A stretch of 64,000 nt of DNA from Silene latifolia (taxonomy: Eukaryota; Streptophyta; Magnoliopsida; Caryophyllales; Caryophyllaceae): the NCBI RefSeq assembly GCF_048544455.1, contig NC_133536.1:171202325-171266324 (forward strand). Direction: 5' to 3'. Under the pieces are notes generated by a model. It did not search any database, was not told where the DNA came from, and saw only the letters and a program-made list of their open reading frames with translations. A program made the position numbers and the translations under genes. Of the stretch, positions 23,316 through 34,813 are shown in pieces; position 1 is the first letter of the stretch; the number at the start of each line of letters is the position of its first letter.

Positions 23316-23391
23316 CTGCTGCTAAACAGTCCTAAGTACTTAGAAAATAAAAATATTAATTAGAAACAAGAGTTATAAATTCAAGATTACT

Positions 23392-23569
23392 ACCAATCGT
23401 TGGTTGGCGCAGTGGTAGCATGGGGCTGCGCTTGGTAGGGAGGTCTGCGGATTGATCCCCCACAATTGCGATTGGGAGGGGTTTAAATACCGTAATCCTT
23501 GGACACGCCCCGAAATCCGGATTAGTCGGCCCAATGTGGTTCGGATCACCGGATGGTTTAGACTAAAAA
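23392..23569 (+). mobile_element. tRNA-derived SINE with perfect 15-bp target duplication
   Basis: The element has an A-box-like TTGGCGCAGTGGTAGCA at its start and a B-box-like TGCGGATTGATCCCC about 45 bp later, both internal RNA polymerase III promoter parts. It ends CCGGATGGTTTAGACT followed by an A run. The flanks AAATTCAAGATTACT at 23377-23391 and 23570-23584 are identical. Length (about 178 bp) and layout resemble the plant Au-type SINEs. Confidence 0.85.
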
Positions 23570-23919
23570 AAATTCAAGATTACTCAAAAAAAAAAAGTTT
23601 GTTTCTTTCATGATCAAGGTTAACAAGTGAGTACAACTATGCAAGAAGTTTAATGATAAATTACTTTGAACCCTATATGAGCTTCATTCTACGCTAACAT
23701 AAACATTGCCCCATCGCAACAAATGGCCACAATTACACATTTTTAAGGATTCACCGACCGCATCGCACCAACTGGCAAGAAGTTTAATGATAAATTATGT
23801 GGACTCGTGACTAAAATACCAAGGTTAAGGACTCACCGACTACATCGGATCAAATGATCACAACTCCACATTTTTAAGAAGCATAATAAATTTACTGAAA
23901 AGGGAAATATTTCACTACA

Positions 23920-24140
23920 TTGTGCACTACAGTTCTTAACCAACACTTGCCCACTCTTCCCTGCCACTCCCTTTCTTCTTTGCACCATTTTTCCCTCCCA
24001 CTTCTTCCATTTCCCCTTCTCTGCCACCTTCGCGGCCTCTTCCCTCCTTCACCTCCTTCTTGTTGTCCTACTCCTTCCCCTCCTACCTTTCCCCCTCATC
24101 CTCGTCCTTCTCCTCCTGCTACTACTCCCCCTTCCTAGGC
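23920..24140 (+). repeat. C/T-rich low-complexity tract
   Basis: Strong pyrimidine bias with CTTCCC, CTCCT and CCTTCT words on the plus strand. The open frame over it is compositional. Confidence 0.7.
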
Positions 24141-24323
24141 TCCTTCTCTCCTCCCCTAATCTAAACAGTTAAAAGTAAGGAATGACGATGAAAAGGTATT
24201 AGGTGAGCTGGTCCAAGCTGGATAAATAAATACTGATAACAATAAAGCACACGTCCAACTTTGAACTGGTTAAAACAGAAACCTTAAAGCACAGAAAACA
24301 ATAACAAGTGGAGACATAACAAC

Positions 24324-24429
24324 CTTTGAAAATGGTAAGGGCAGAGCTCCATTTCTGCTTCAAAATATCAAGGCAAATGTTACTATTGCATTTATGTTTT
24401 GGTCGGAAACCCTTGGTCCGGAAAGCTAC
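24324..24429 (-). pseudogene. Ubiquitin-conjugating enzyme (E2) exon fragment
   Basis: The minus strand shows an acceptor (TTGATTAG), then 35 codons beginning VAFRTKGF and containing NICLDILKQKWSSALTI, then a GT donor. This is the core of a UBC8/10-type E2, including the active-site cysteine in ICLDIL and the W-S-x-ALTI motif. The normally conserved HPN upstream is changed to RPK, so the fold's oxyanion asparagine is lost. The next expected exon (the conserved LLTDPNPDDPL region) was not found downstream. It is an isolated, mutated exon, either a pseudogene remnant or a fragment carried by a transposon. Confidence 0.75.
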
Positions 24430-25382
24430 CTAATCAAAAAGTGGAAAATAAAAGTATAAGCAGTAAAAACTTTTCGCATGTTTCAATATTATACACACAT
24501 TAATTAAGCAAACAAATTTGTAAAAATCGGTTCTAAAATTATTGAGAAGCAGGAGGAATTATTATTAAAATTAAATGGAGCAGAGGTGGGGAGGAGACGA
24601 CAGGAATAATTAAACAAGGAACATGCAAGGTTATTAGATGTTGAAGGACATATATGAAGACAACATCTAACTAATCATAACTTGCGAATAGATGACCATG
24701 AAAAAATAACCACACAAACAGTTCTAGGAAGCCAATCACTAAAGAGAGTAATGGAAAAAGCCTACAAACACATTGGATTTCTTTTGGATCAACAATCATA
24801 CTATACCACCACCACTTAATTTCAAATATTCCACAGGTTCATGACACTCAAGCTCTCTATTTGCAAGGGTACCTAGGACCAAATATTAAACCATTACCTT
24901 TCTCTCGATTTTTCTTCAAACTTTCAAATGCTAGACTGGTCTAGGTGGCTTCCTGTTCATACATGTCGAATAGGTTTTGAGTATAGGGCACAATTGTCAC
25001 CTTGTTGCTATTGAAAGATATAATAGAATGAATGGCTTAGAATAAGTATGCGTCAAAAGCATCCACGGTACAATATTTTTGTCAAAAGCATCCACGGACA
25101 TGCTCAATAGCAACCTGTGGATAAATGTCAACAAGATTGTGATGAGCTTTGGCAGTGGCTAATTTATTTATGCATGTTAACACCTCTAATTGCATATATG
25201 CTCTCCAATTACAAGTCTATGTTAATAATTTCTTTTTGTCGAATCATTTTCACATATATACCAGAAAGAACTTCTCTTAGGAGCATTAAATTGGTCAATC
25301 CTTCCAGATTGGATAATAAAAGACAGTCCATAAAGTCACGAACATCCTAAAGCAACGATAACAGAAATATAATCATGCATAC

Positions 25383-25458
25383 CTCTACAATTCCGGTTTC
25401 CAATTGTTATTGACAGCTTCACTTGGTCGTAAGCGAACAAATCCTTCCTCAAATGGTA
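25383..25458 (-). pseudogene. Exon-like fragment, unknown protein
   Basis: Between an AG acceptor and a GT donor (AG|GTATGC) the minus strand encodes PFEEGFVRLRPSEA and NNNWKPEL, then an in-frame TAG just before the donor. Its end phase fits the start of the exon at 25893-25761, so the two may belong to one gene. The family is not recognised. The internal stop suggests a pseudogene. Confidence 0.4.
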
Positions 25459-25760
25459 CTGCTTGTTTGAAATTAGAATGTAGATCAATTATCAAGTACG
25501 TACATTTAGCTACCAAACAAAGCAATATAGACACTTAAGGAACACACATATATATACAGAATTAGTACACTAGATAATGGCTCAGATTCAATTATCTTTT
25601 CGGGCAATTACATGCTCCATAATTGAGCTGTCATTGGCAATGATGGAGTTATCTCGGCATTGGAACAATTTTTTTCACTCAAATCAAAATAAGAGAACTT
25701 TATATAATGATGAAAATGACAAGGCAAAGCACATAATTTCCTATCTTGCTGAAGCATGTT

Positions 25761-25893
25761 CTAATCATCATCTTCCTCATCATCATTGTTGTCACCTGCT
25801 CCAACAGCAACACCGGCAACAACATTAAGTTTATTAAGTCGTTCAACCAACATAGCCTTTGTCTCCTCATATGTTAGCTTCTTAGCGTCATAC
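25761..25893 (-). pseudogene. Probable last exon of an unknown gene
   Basis: After a good acceptor (TTTTTTGGTGTTGCAG) the minus strand encodes YDAKKLTYEETKAMLVERLN, a short hydrophobic Val/Ala/Gly stretch and an acidic tail (NNDDEEDDD) ending in TAG. Its phase matches the exon at 25458-25383. An acidic C-terminal tail is the only functional hint. The host gene may continue to the right, where a solo LTR (26094-27669) now lies, so the gene could have been disrupted. Confidence 0.45.
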
Positions 25894-26093
25894 CTGCAAC
25901 ACCAAAAAATATATATAGGGAAGATTATTAGAGTCCAAGTGATCACCAAAAAGCAAGGACCTTAATCCCGAATGAGTTCGATCCTGCTTATTTAAAAAGA
26001 TAGAAATTCATAAGAACCGTAATAACCTTATGTCCGTGATAGTGTCAAATTGTGACGAGTCAATAAGTTAAATGTTAACACAATAAACATGCT

Positions 26094-27669
26094 TGATATC
26101 GGGTTTTAGTTGGACTTGTTTTAATATGCCGGTTTGCCCTTTTGGTTGTAATTTTAGAGTCTTAGCTTATAACTTACGAAGGCAAAGAAGGAGAGACAAA
26201 GGTAAGTCTAGGGAATAAGTGCAAAGTAGAGAGAATCAAGCAAAAGGAAGAATTGGAGCCTTGGCATACACAAACAAAAGCCAAAATGAAGAATTGAAAA
26301 CTCGGTTTCACAAGGGTCAACTTCAAACGAGTATATCTCTAGTTCTAGATCTTGTATCGATGCAAAACCAAGTGTAGGTGAAATCTTGTGATCTTAGCTT
26401 TCCTATGGTAGGTCACATGCTTCATTTGTCCAAGAAAGGAGGGAGATATGGCTCTCGCAAAAACGCGCTGCAAGGCTGAAAACCGCAAGCTGCGCCCCCA
26501 ACCGGAGCCTTCGCTTTCTACTATCTCAAAGTCTCGTGATTCTCTATTTTGAAGCCCTATTTTGCCTTAATCTAAATCCAAGAGTCAAGGGTATAAATAC
26601 CCACATTTTGAGATCTTAGAGGGAACCTCCTTACCACCAAAAATCATCTATCATTCAATAATCAAACTTGTATGTTGAGTAAGAATTTGGTATTAAGAAG
26701 GCAAAGTTTTAAGCTTTATTTTGGGATTTCTATGCTAATGTTTCAACAAACTTTAGATTTTTCTAAGGGTATGGAAGGCTAAGCCTTTAATATTGGTATA
26801 ATTTGGTAAGACACTACTTTTCTTAAGGCTTGTAAGAACCTCTTAATCTTTCTTCAATAACATATTCCTTGAATTTCATGTTTATGTTAGATGTTAATGT
26901 GTTAGGAGTAGCTAACCTTGCATGTTAGTCATCCTACTATTTTAATCCTTGTAGCATGCTTGCATTTTTATGAATTTGGTTTAAATTTTGTATCTTTGTG
27001 AGTGGAATTTACAAATTAGTTCTTGGTTGGTTGGATTAAGCCTTTTAAATGATTGATCTTGACTTCTTTTGTTTGGAATTGAACTTAATGCTCTTCTGTG
27101 TAAACCCTCTTGTGTCTTTTCAAGTGGATGATCATATAGGTAGGATTAACTACTCTAGCTTAGGAGCATGTAATCGCCATCTTATGAAAGTTGTTGGGTA
27201 AATGTTGAAGGAAGAAAATAGGGGACCTTTATGCTTAGGAAGTAGTTGTTGAATCAAGTTACATCAAGTCTTTCTCTTATATTGATTCTTGCCTATTACT
27301 TGTTTGTGTTATTGCCTCTTAGAAAAGTTTTAAGTCTTTGTCCGTTTTATTTTGTTTACAAACCAATGCCTTTTTCTTATCTGTTTTATACAAATTGAAC
27401 ATTGTTAATACTCATTGTTTGTGATTAGTTCCAATTGTTGAGTTTAAATCGTCATTAGTGTCATAATTAGTAGTTAGAGTCTTAGTGAGTGATTGTTGGT
27501 TAATAGTTTACAATTCGAGTCTTAGTTTAACATCCTTCTCTTGGGTTTGACCCTTTACTTCCACTTTACTATTGTCTTGCTTAGAATTAGTAGAGTCAAG
27601 TTTAGGTTTACAAATTACTTGTTTGATAGGTTAATTCTAGTATTTACGATAACCGATATTTTCCTATCA
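26094..27669 (+). repeat. Probable solo LTR (about 1.58 kb)
   Basis: The block starts TGATATCGGG and ends TTTTCCTATCA, giving TGATA/TATCA termini. A TATA-like GGTATAAATAC is at 26589-26600. The 3' part contains GGGTTTGACCCTTACTTCCA, typical of the end of plant Athila/Tat-type LTRs. Neither a primer site nor a polypurine tract is adjacent. The 5-bp flanks do not match, so the boundaries or the solo status remain uncertain. Confidence 0.55.
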
Positions 27670-29500
27670 GTCAGCAAAAGAAACACTAAGTTTTCCACAA
27701 CAAAATCCTGCTTTCAAGCCCATATACAAATCAAACAGAAGTCTTATATCTAGTAAATGAGTTGCAAGAACTAGGTCAACAAAGCTCCAAGAACCGTTGA
27801 TCGTAACAGTCCTGTAAGCACGAGGTATCCAGTATACACAAGTCAGCTCAATGTCTCGAAAATTTAGTTCCACCACAAGAAATTAATGTCACTGTGGTCT
27901 ATTGAGCTTAGAAAAAAGGTAAAGAATAAGAATCAAAAGACTCATGAGATCCCAGCGTGAGAGCTTTGGCACAAAAACTATAACAACTAAAAGTAACTAA
28001 TACTCGATCCAGCTAAAGAAGAAAACTGGATTTCAACACTTCCCTTTCATTTGAAATAAAACTCGAAGAAGTCAGATTGTAAACTCTAAATTCCTTTCCT
28101 TTGATATAAAGGTTGATACTATTAGTAATCTATATAAAATAATAAAACAAAAATCATTCACATGTTTTTTTCCCGCCTAATTTGACCTTCACACAAAACC
28201 CACTTTTACCTTTTTTTAGACATAAGCCCACTCAGAAAAAAACTCAAACTGAATTATATCAAATCTCACCCATAAAATATTATGTACATATTTTGCCATT
28301 GAAAATTAATTTACCAATTCACCTAAGTCCTATACATTTTGCCTAGAATGTGGGGTAGATCCTAAATCCTCTTCGTATATTTTAACACGGAACACAACAT
28401 AAAAAATATGTTGCGAATTTTTCGATTCTTCTATAACACCATAGCACGTTGTCATTTACATGTACTTATTATATTCAGTTTTTGTCTTGCTAAATTTTTT
28501 CAACGAGTGATGCATTATACTTAGTACGAAATATATTGCATGTCATTAGTCCGATCTCTACAACACCATGACACGTTGTCATTTACATAAACTCCTTATC
28601 TTCAATTTTTGTCTTCCTAAGTTTTTTCAATGACTTAGGCACTATACTTAGTATAGAATATATTACATGTCATCATTATTATCTCTGTCTAATCAAAGAC
28701 CATGAATTATTCATTCTATTATTTAAATAAAATATCATAAATTATTTCATGTCTAATTTTTAGTTCTTAAGTTCATGCTCATAGAAATCGACTATTTTTC
28801 CAAAACTTTTCAATTTATAAAGGTAGGATCATTTTATCTTACTTTTATTTCACTACTTACTCTTCTAATTTGTTTATTATAATCTTTTACATTATTGAGT
28901 ATCAAAATTTCATCTAAGTGGTGAGTAGTTAATTATTTTTCTTCGTATATCTTTTTATTTTTATAACACCCTTATTCTTGGATGGTTGTTTATAAAAAAA
29001 AAAATACTTGCTTACATTTTTCATTCATATGGGGTGCTTTTTGTGTGTAGAGAAACGTTAGTTAAGTATGTTTTTAAAATCAACAGATCTCCTAAGAGAC
29101 GATCTCTCACTGAATTTATTGAGAGACCAGTTACAAATTCATGGAACATCGTACAAAAATAAATAACATGAGTACGTATACTATTAAATGGGGTACTAAT
29201 AAAATGGTTATGATACATGATAAAATATGTACTATTGTTATGAAAACATGTGTACCGAATAAAATAGACATTTTGAGCCACAATTAATAATAAAATGGGT
29301 ACGAAAATGTATATACGGAATAATGCTTTTGTTTTACAAGTGTACAAATTATTATTTAGTTTACTGTGTGTATTTGCAAGTACTATGGTTTATCTCAACT
29401 TGCACATTTTTTTGACATCTTCTCGGATCGAGTGACAGATTATAATTGATTAAGAAATATAATAGAGATAGAGACTGATTAGTCGAGTTTTAGGAATACT
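27670..29500. other. AT-rich intergenic stretch, no gene assigned
   Basis: No domain-bearing frame was found. A possible exon-like patch on the minus strand near 27780-27830 follows a TTACAG acceptor but cannot be identified. An imperfect duplication is visible around 28430-28520 and 28550-28650 (CACCATRRCACGTTGTCATTTACAT and a following similar segment). Confidence 0.5.
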
Positions 29501-30914
29501 TGTAATACTACGGTTTTATGAGTCTCTGGGTACTCTATCGAGTGGGCCTTACTCTGTCGAGTAAGGGTGTTTTGGAATTTAAAATAGTTTCTGACGTGTT
29601 GGGTACTCGATCGAGTAGCCTTGATACTCGATCGAGTAGGCGGCACTCGATCGAGTACGTCAGTTACTCGATCGAGTAGCCGGTTTACGGGGGGATGATT
29701 TGTCGGGTTTTGTTAATAATGCGAATTAATATTTAAACACTTCCGTCACTTTCATAGTACACTTTTACAAACCTAATTACTTTCAAAAGAGAAATCAATC
29801 TACGTACTTCGCATTTATCGCATTATTGGCAAATCCCGGAGCTTGGAGGGTCGGAATTCACCTTTCTTTACATCTTTGTGATCCTTGCGTCGAGGGTAAG
29901 ATCTACGTACTGTTTTTATGGTATTTTGTTAAAGTTAGTTAAACCCTAATTTGGGGATTTGGGGGTTTTGTTGTCTTTCTTGATTGGTAGTAATTGTATG
30001 ATCATATGTTAGGAGGAGGATTCGTAGAAGAGGCCTTTTGATAACAACTGTTGAGATCGTCTGACTGTATTGCATTCCAGGTAGGGTTTCCTTACTCAGT
30101 ATTAGTCCCATAATGTGTTGGTGGTGATTTGTGTTTGTTGATTGTTATCATACGAGTATTGCGACAGTTGTTGGTTTTGATTGCTGTTTAATAGTTGTGA
30201 TTATTTGTATCTGTCTGTGTTCTTCGGGGCGCGTTCCTGGCTGAGTGGAGTCACTTGCGGGAGTGGCTTCACGCCCATTATTCACCTTCTGTGGAACCCG
30301 CCACAGAAGGGATGTGCACATTAATGGATTTGGGTTTATCGCTCGAAGGAGATGAGCGGGGATTAGGTGGGAACGGCTGCGGTCCCCCACTGGCGGCGTG
30401 GAGTGACCTTTTGCGATGGGCACTCTGGCAGGGCTACACACTTTAGTGTATAGTCAGTATTGTGGAGTTGGTGATGGAGTTTGGAGTATATCTGTGATGA
30501 TTGAGCTGTGTTGTTTGTTGTGTTGTTGGATTATATAAATTGTGTGATTAGTACTGATCCCGTTTAAATGTTTTAAAAACTGTGGTGATCCATTCGGGGG
30601 TGGTGAGCAGTTATTGAGCAGGTATGATTGATGCGCATGAGATAGCTGGGATGAGTCATCACGTGGCAGTTAGAAATCTTCCGCTGTGTCAGACGATGTC
30701 TAGTAGCTTTGATAGTTTTATTAGTGGACCGTTTGAGTACTTTGTATTTCATTTAACAGTTTTGTTTGAGACATGTAATTAATTAAATTATATTTACTTT
30801 TAAAGTACGTTTCTTTATTGTCTTATGATTATCATTGCCTCGGGTAACCGAGATGGTAGCACTTCTATGCCTTAAGTGGTCTTGGTAAGGCACTTGGAGT
30901 ATGGGGGTGTTACA
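29501..30914 (+). repeat. Tekay-like LTR, copy 2 (5' LTR, 1414 bp)
   Basis: The LTR starts TGTAATACTACGG and ends GGGTGTTACA, followed by AAA and the primer site. Its left flank is not polypurine sequence, so this is a true 5' LTR; the 5 bp at 29496-29500 (ATACT) are the candidate target duplication. It is clearly homologous to the copy 1 LTR. Confidence 0.9.
29532..29680. repeat. CGATCG palindrome array 8 (Tekay-like LTR, copy 2)
   Basis: Degenerate cores are at 29535 (CTATCG) and 29554 (CTGTCG), then perfect sites with cores at 29608, 29629, 29648 and 29669. Steps are 19, 54, 21, 19 and 21 bp. Confidence 0.9.
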
Positions 30915-30917
30915 AAA

Positions 30918-30929
30918 TGGTATCAGAGC
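30918..30929 (+). other. Primer binding site, initiator-Met tRNA (copy 2)
   Basis: TGGTATCAGAGC lies 3 nt after the LTR end. Confidence 0.9.
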
Positions 30930-32068
30930 GACGACCCTGAAACCTGTAACCAATGAACCTAATGAATATAGGGAGTCAAATTAAAATGAACCCGGGGTAA
31001 AAGTTGTAGGAGCTAATGCAAAGGCTTGGGAGACGTCCTAAAGTCGCGAACTCGCCCTACAATTTTGAACCGGTCATATGGGATATGCGTCGGGATCGCT
31101 ATGTGTTTACCTTGTGTGTTGTGTATCTATATAGTAAGGTGTTGTATGAATAGATGGATGCATGCATGTGGAGGCTATGAGATGTGTAGTGAAGGATGAT
31201 GATGATATGATTGTATTTGTCAATGATTGAATACATGAATTGCATGATAGTTGGTTTACAATGTTGTTTTGAATTGTTGGAAAAGTATATGAGGATGATG
31301 AATGATGTGGTAGAAAAAGGGGGTAGTTCATATATGATAATATGTGATGAATAATGATGTTGCAGGATGGATGATTTATAATGGGGATATACTAGTAACA
31401 TGTGATTAGGGGGTGTGATATGATTTTACGTAATTTTGTTTGCGTAAAGCTATATAATAAGTTCGTATAATTGTCTACTATTGTATCATATGCACTTGTT
31501 AGATGAAGAATGTGATTGAACTAGATGAATTGATTGGAAAAGATGAAGTGACAATTGCATGAATATATGAATTTCGTAATTATAAATATGTTTAGGTGAC
31601 GAAGTGGATTTGTAATATTGTTGTATTAGTAACATGGAAATATGATTTGTAATTGTATGAGTATGTTTTGTTTTACGAAAAGTTATAAAGTTAAAGTATG
31701 CGGTAGTACATGAGTGATAAGTTGAATGTTATATGAGCATGATAAATGTTATTGTTTGGATTTTGGTAGGTCGTAACATGTGGTTAGGGATAGTGGTTTT
31801 ACAAGTATTGAGTCGCTTTTATTCTCTTTGTTGATGTTTAAGCTGTTGGAAAGAGAAAATCAGACAATTATGTCGTCTGATTATAGCAAAGTTGTCTTTA
31901 AACTGTTATAACTTGAGATGCATAAATGATTTTGATGTGATTCTAATTGGAGGTGATAGCTTGTTCTTTTCCGATTCTAACGATAGGTCACATGCCCAAA
32001 ACGACCAAGAAACGAGTGAGTTATGACCGTTTTACGAAAACTGGACAGTGCTGAGAAATACGTAGGGT

Positions 32069-32230
32069 ACTCGATCGAGTGGCCCACACTCGATCGAGAG
32101 CACCTTGGTACTCGATCGAGTACCCCTTACTCGATCGAGTAGCCCTGGTAATTTTTATACGTGTCTCTGACTTTCACCTACTAGATCGAGTAAGTCATTT
32201 ACTCGATCGAGTGGCATGTACTCGATCTAG
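32069..32230. repeat. CGATCG palindrome array 9 (Tekay-like interior, copy 2)
   Basis: Cores are at 32072, 32091, 32113, 32132, 32183 (AGATCG), 32204 and 32223 (CGATCT). Steps are 19, 22, 19, 51, 21 and 19 bp. It lies 208 bp left of the CACTA insertion. Confidence 0.9.
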
Positions 32231-32850
32231 TGACCCCTATTTTGGGTCATATGGTTATCTTTTGACTTTGTTGCATATTATGTTTAATTCAAAGGTGTTA
32301 TTTTGCTTCTTTATGCATTGTTTTACATGTATGTTGGTCTTGATGCATAAGTTACCCAATCTTATGGTGTAGGGAGTGGCACCTGTGGTGAGTGAGAGTT
32401 CGGTGAGGAGGACATGAGCTGTATGTGGTTGTGATAGCACTACTACAAAACTCGTTATGGACATCAGTCGATGGACATCGGATTATCTGGAAAACCGATG
32501 TACATAACATGCACATCGGTTGTTTGAAAAAAACTAATGTGCATATAATTATATGTACATCGGTTGCGTTAAAAAACACATGTCCATTATTTATGATTTT
32601 AAAGGACATGTGATATTTAATAAAACCCATGTCTATATAAAAGTCATGGACATGGAACATTGCATTTAACCGATGTGCATCTAAAGAGAAAATTATAGGC
32701 GGCAAAAATATTTGCCTCACCGCCATCACTTATAATTTCGACTACATACATTCTTCCCCAAATCCTCTCCCTCACTCTCACTCCCAAAACCCCGTACTCA
32801 CTCTCCCTCCCTCCGGCTACCAACCCTGTACTCCCTCCTCGTCCACTACA

Positions 32851-33000
32851 AGAAATAACCATTTTTGAGACCGTTATTTTGAGACCGCTTCGCAAATACG
32901 TCTTTGGGACCGCTTTGAATCTCAAAAAATATTCGTCGGACTCAAACTTGAGACCGACAAAATATCGGTCTAAAAAAACCATTAAAAGTCTCAAAATTAA
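32851..33000 (+). mobile_element. End of a second CACTA-like element, without a partner
   Basis: CACTACAAGAAATAACCATT followed by repeated TTTGAGACCG-type motifs in both orientations looks like another CACTA terminus and subterminal region. No matching inverted end was seen up to 37164. It may be a truncated nested copy, or part of the sequence captured by the outer element. Confidence 0.55.
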
Positions 33001-34723
33001 TCACTCGTCTTATATTCTTCCACAACGACCTTATCACCACCACCAGCCACCCGTCACCAACAACCACCGTGTTATTGTCGGCAGCCACCTCATCACCGAC
33101 GACCCATATCCATCTCGGCGGAATTCGTCAACCTTCCACTTCGCAATCTTTAATCACGTATGTTTTTTAATTTCAATTATCTTTAAATTCATTGCAATTC
33201 ATATGTTTTTTAGAGGAATTATTTTCATTTGTCACTGATTTTGGGTTTTCTATGATGTTTGCGTTTTGGGATTCAATTATTTTTATCATGTTAGGGTACA
33301 ATTAAGTAATTGGGTTAGGGTTTGCAATTAAATTTGATTTCAATTTAGAGATAATTCGTTTTCTATGAAGGGTATTCAGCTAAACTATTAGCGAAGTTCA
33401 TGGTTAATCGTTATTTCAGGGTTAGTTACTGCGGTTTTGATGGGTTCCATGAAATTTGCAGTTTTGAATACAATAAAGTAGGACTTTCAAATTTGAGGTA
33501 TATATATGTATATTAGATGGCGGAAAATCTATTTATGCTTAATTGTTACTGCCAAAACGAAGTATGATAAATACTTGGAGTAGATTTTCTTGAATGTAGA
33601 AAGATATATCACTAATTTCCAAAGATGGCTTTGTCAATAATGTCATGATGAGTGCTGTTATAGTTTGGTCACTCTATGCATTATGACTGTTGTTTTGTTT
33701 ATGCAATTACTCTCTACATTTAATTTCTGGTTTTTGATTGTGATGAATTGGGTTCTTATTACAACTTTGGTGGCTTTTGTGGGTAGTTAAAAATAGGATA
33801 GAGTTAAAATGCTTCTGATGAAGTCATGTGGCCAACTTGGACAGTGTTTAGCTTAGTGATGTCTAACCTGTCATAAATTATGCATCACTGTTGAGTAAAG
33901 TTTGAGTGTATATTAGCAAAATATGTATTGATAGTGTACACACTTGTGCTAATCACTGGAGACTATTTTAGTTTAGTCTTATAGATTGTGATTGGCTTGG
34001 TTCAGTTTTCTTCGAGTTTCAAATTATATTGGGTTTAATTTGTGTTACCCATAATATTTCTAATGTTAAGTTAACATTACTCATTATTTATGTAATCGTA
34101 TGATTTTGTACTCTGATAATAGAATTTAGATGCTGCGATTGTGCTCTTGTTGCTCAGAGTTTGCCAGTTTGCCATATTGCTGAGTAGAGTAGCAGACAAT
34201 ATCTGGAGCAGTCATCATCGTCATACTCACTACTCAGTTCTGCATTTCTCTTCATCTGCTATGTGCACTGCCAACTAAGTAAGTGGACAGTCTAGTAAAC
34301 ATGTCGCTTCAAATCGTATGTCTATTTGCTTGTTATAGGCACTCCCAACTTTTGACAATACTTTACTCTCAGTTCTCACGTTTCAACTGAAAAATGTGAT
34401 TATTAAGCTAATCACTTATCACTTGATGCACTATATGATCCATACCTCTTAGTCTATTAATAATCTGTTTTTTATGAATTGAACTAGGTGCAACATGACA
34501 AAGCATATGTATTTTGACGCAGAATCCAAAGACAACCACTCTAAAACTCAACAAACATTTATTCATGTGAAGAAGGCATATAATCTCTTACACTTGATCT
34601 TTGAAGTCGTCACTGGCCATACGGATGTCCACAACGACTCAATTCCCCTTATAACAGATTCACCCCTGTGAGTGATATTCTTTTGAGGTTGAGCAAAGGT
34701 TGATTGTCTTTATAAAATTGCAG

Positions 34724-34813
34724 ATTTGTGACATGGTGGCTGTGGCTCGTATTATTAAAGCAACTCTTGTGATTCCAGAACTCGATAAAAGATCATTTTG
34801 GCAAGACTCGGAG
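34724..34813 (+). pseudogene. Captured exon of an O-fucosyltransferase-family gene
   Basis: A 90-bp frame between TTGCAG and GTATCT encodes ICDMVAVARIIKATLVIPEL then DKRSFWQDSE. This matches the conserved ICDMVAVAR...ATLVVPELD...SFW block of plant GDP-fucose O-fucosyltransferase-like proteins, which act in the Golgi. Splice sites and phase are preserved. Neighbouring exons of the family are not present, so it is a fragment carried inside the CACTA element. Confidence 0.75.

Noticed and set aside
23401..23473. A genuine tRNA gene
   Set aside because: A and B boxes are tRNA-like, but no cloverleaf can be drawn and the element has a SINE tail and target duplication.
28130..29480. Possible Helitron or MITE ends (TCTATATAAAATAATAAAAC and GAGACGATCTCTC)
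   Set aside because: I could not find a matching terminus or target duplication, so no element is called.
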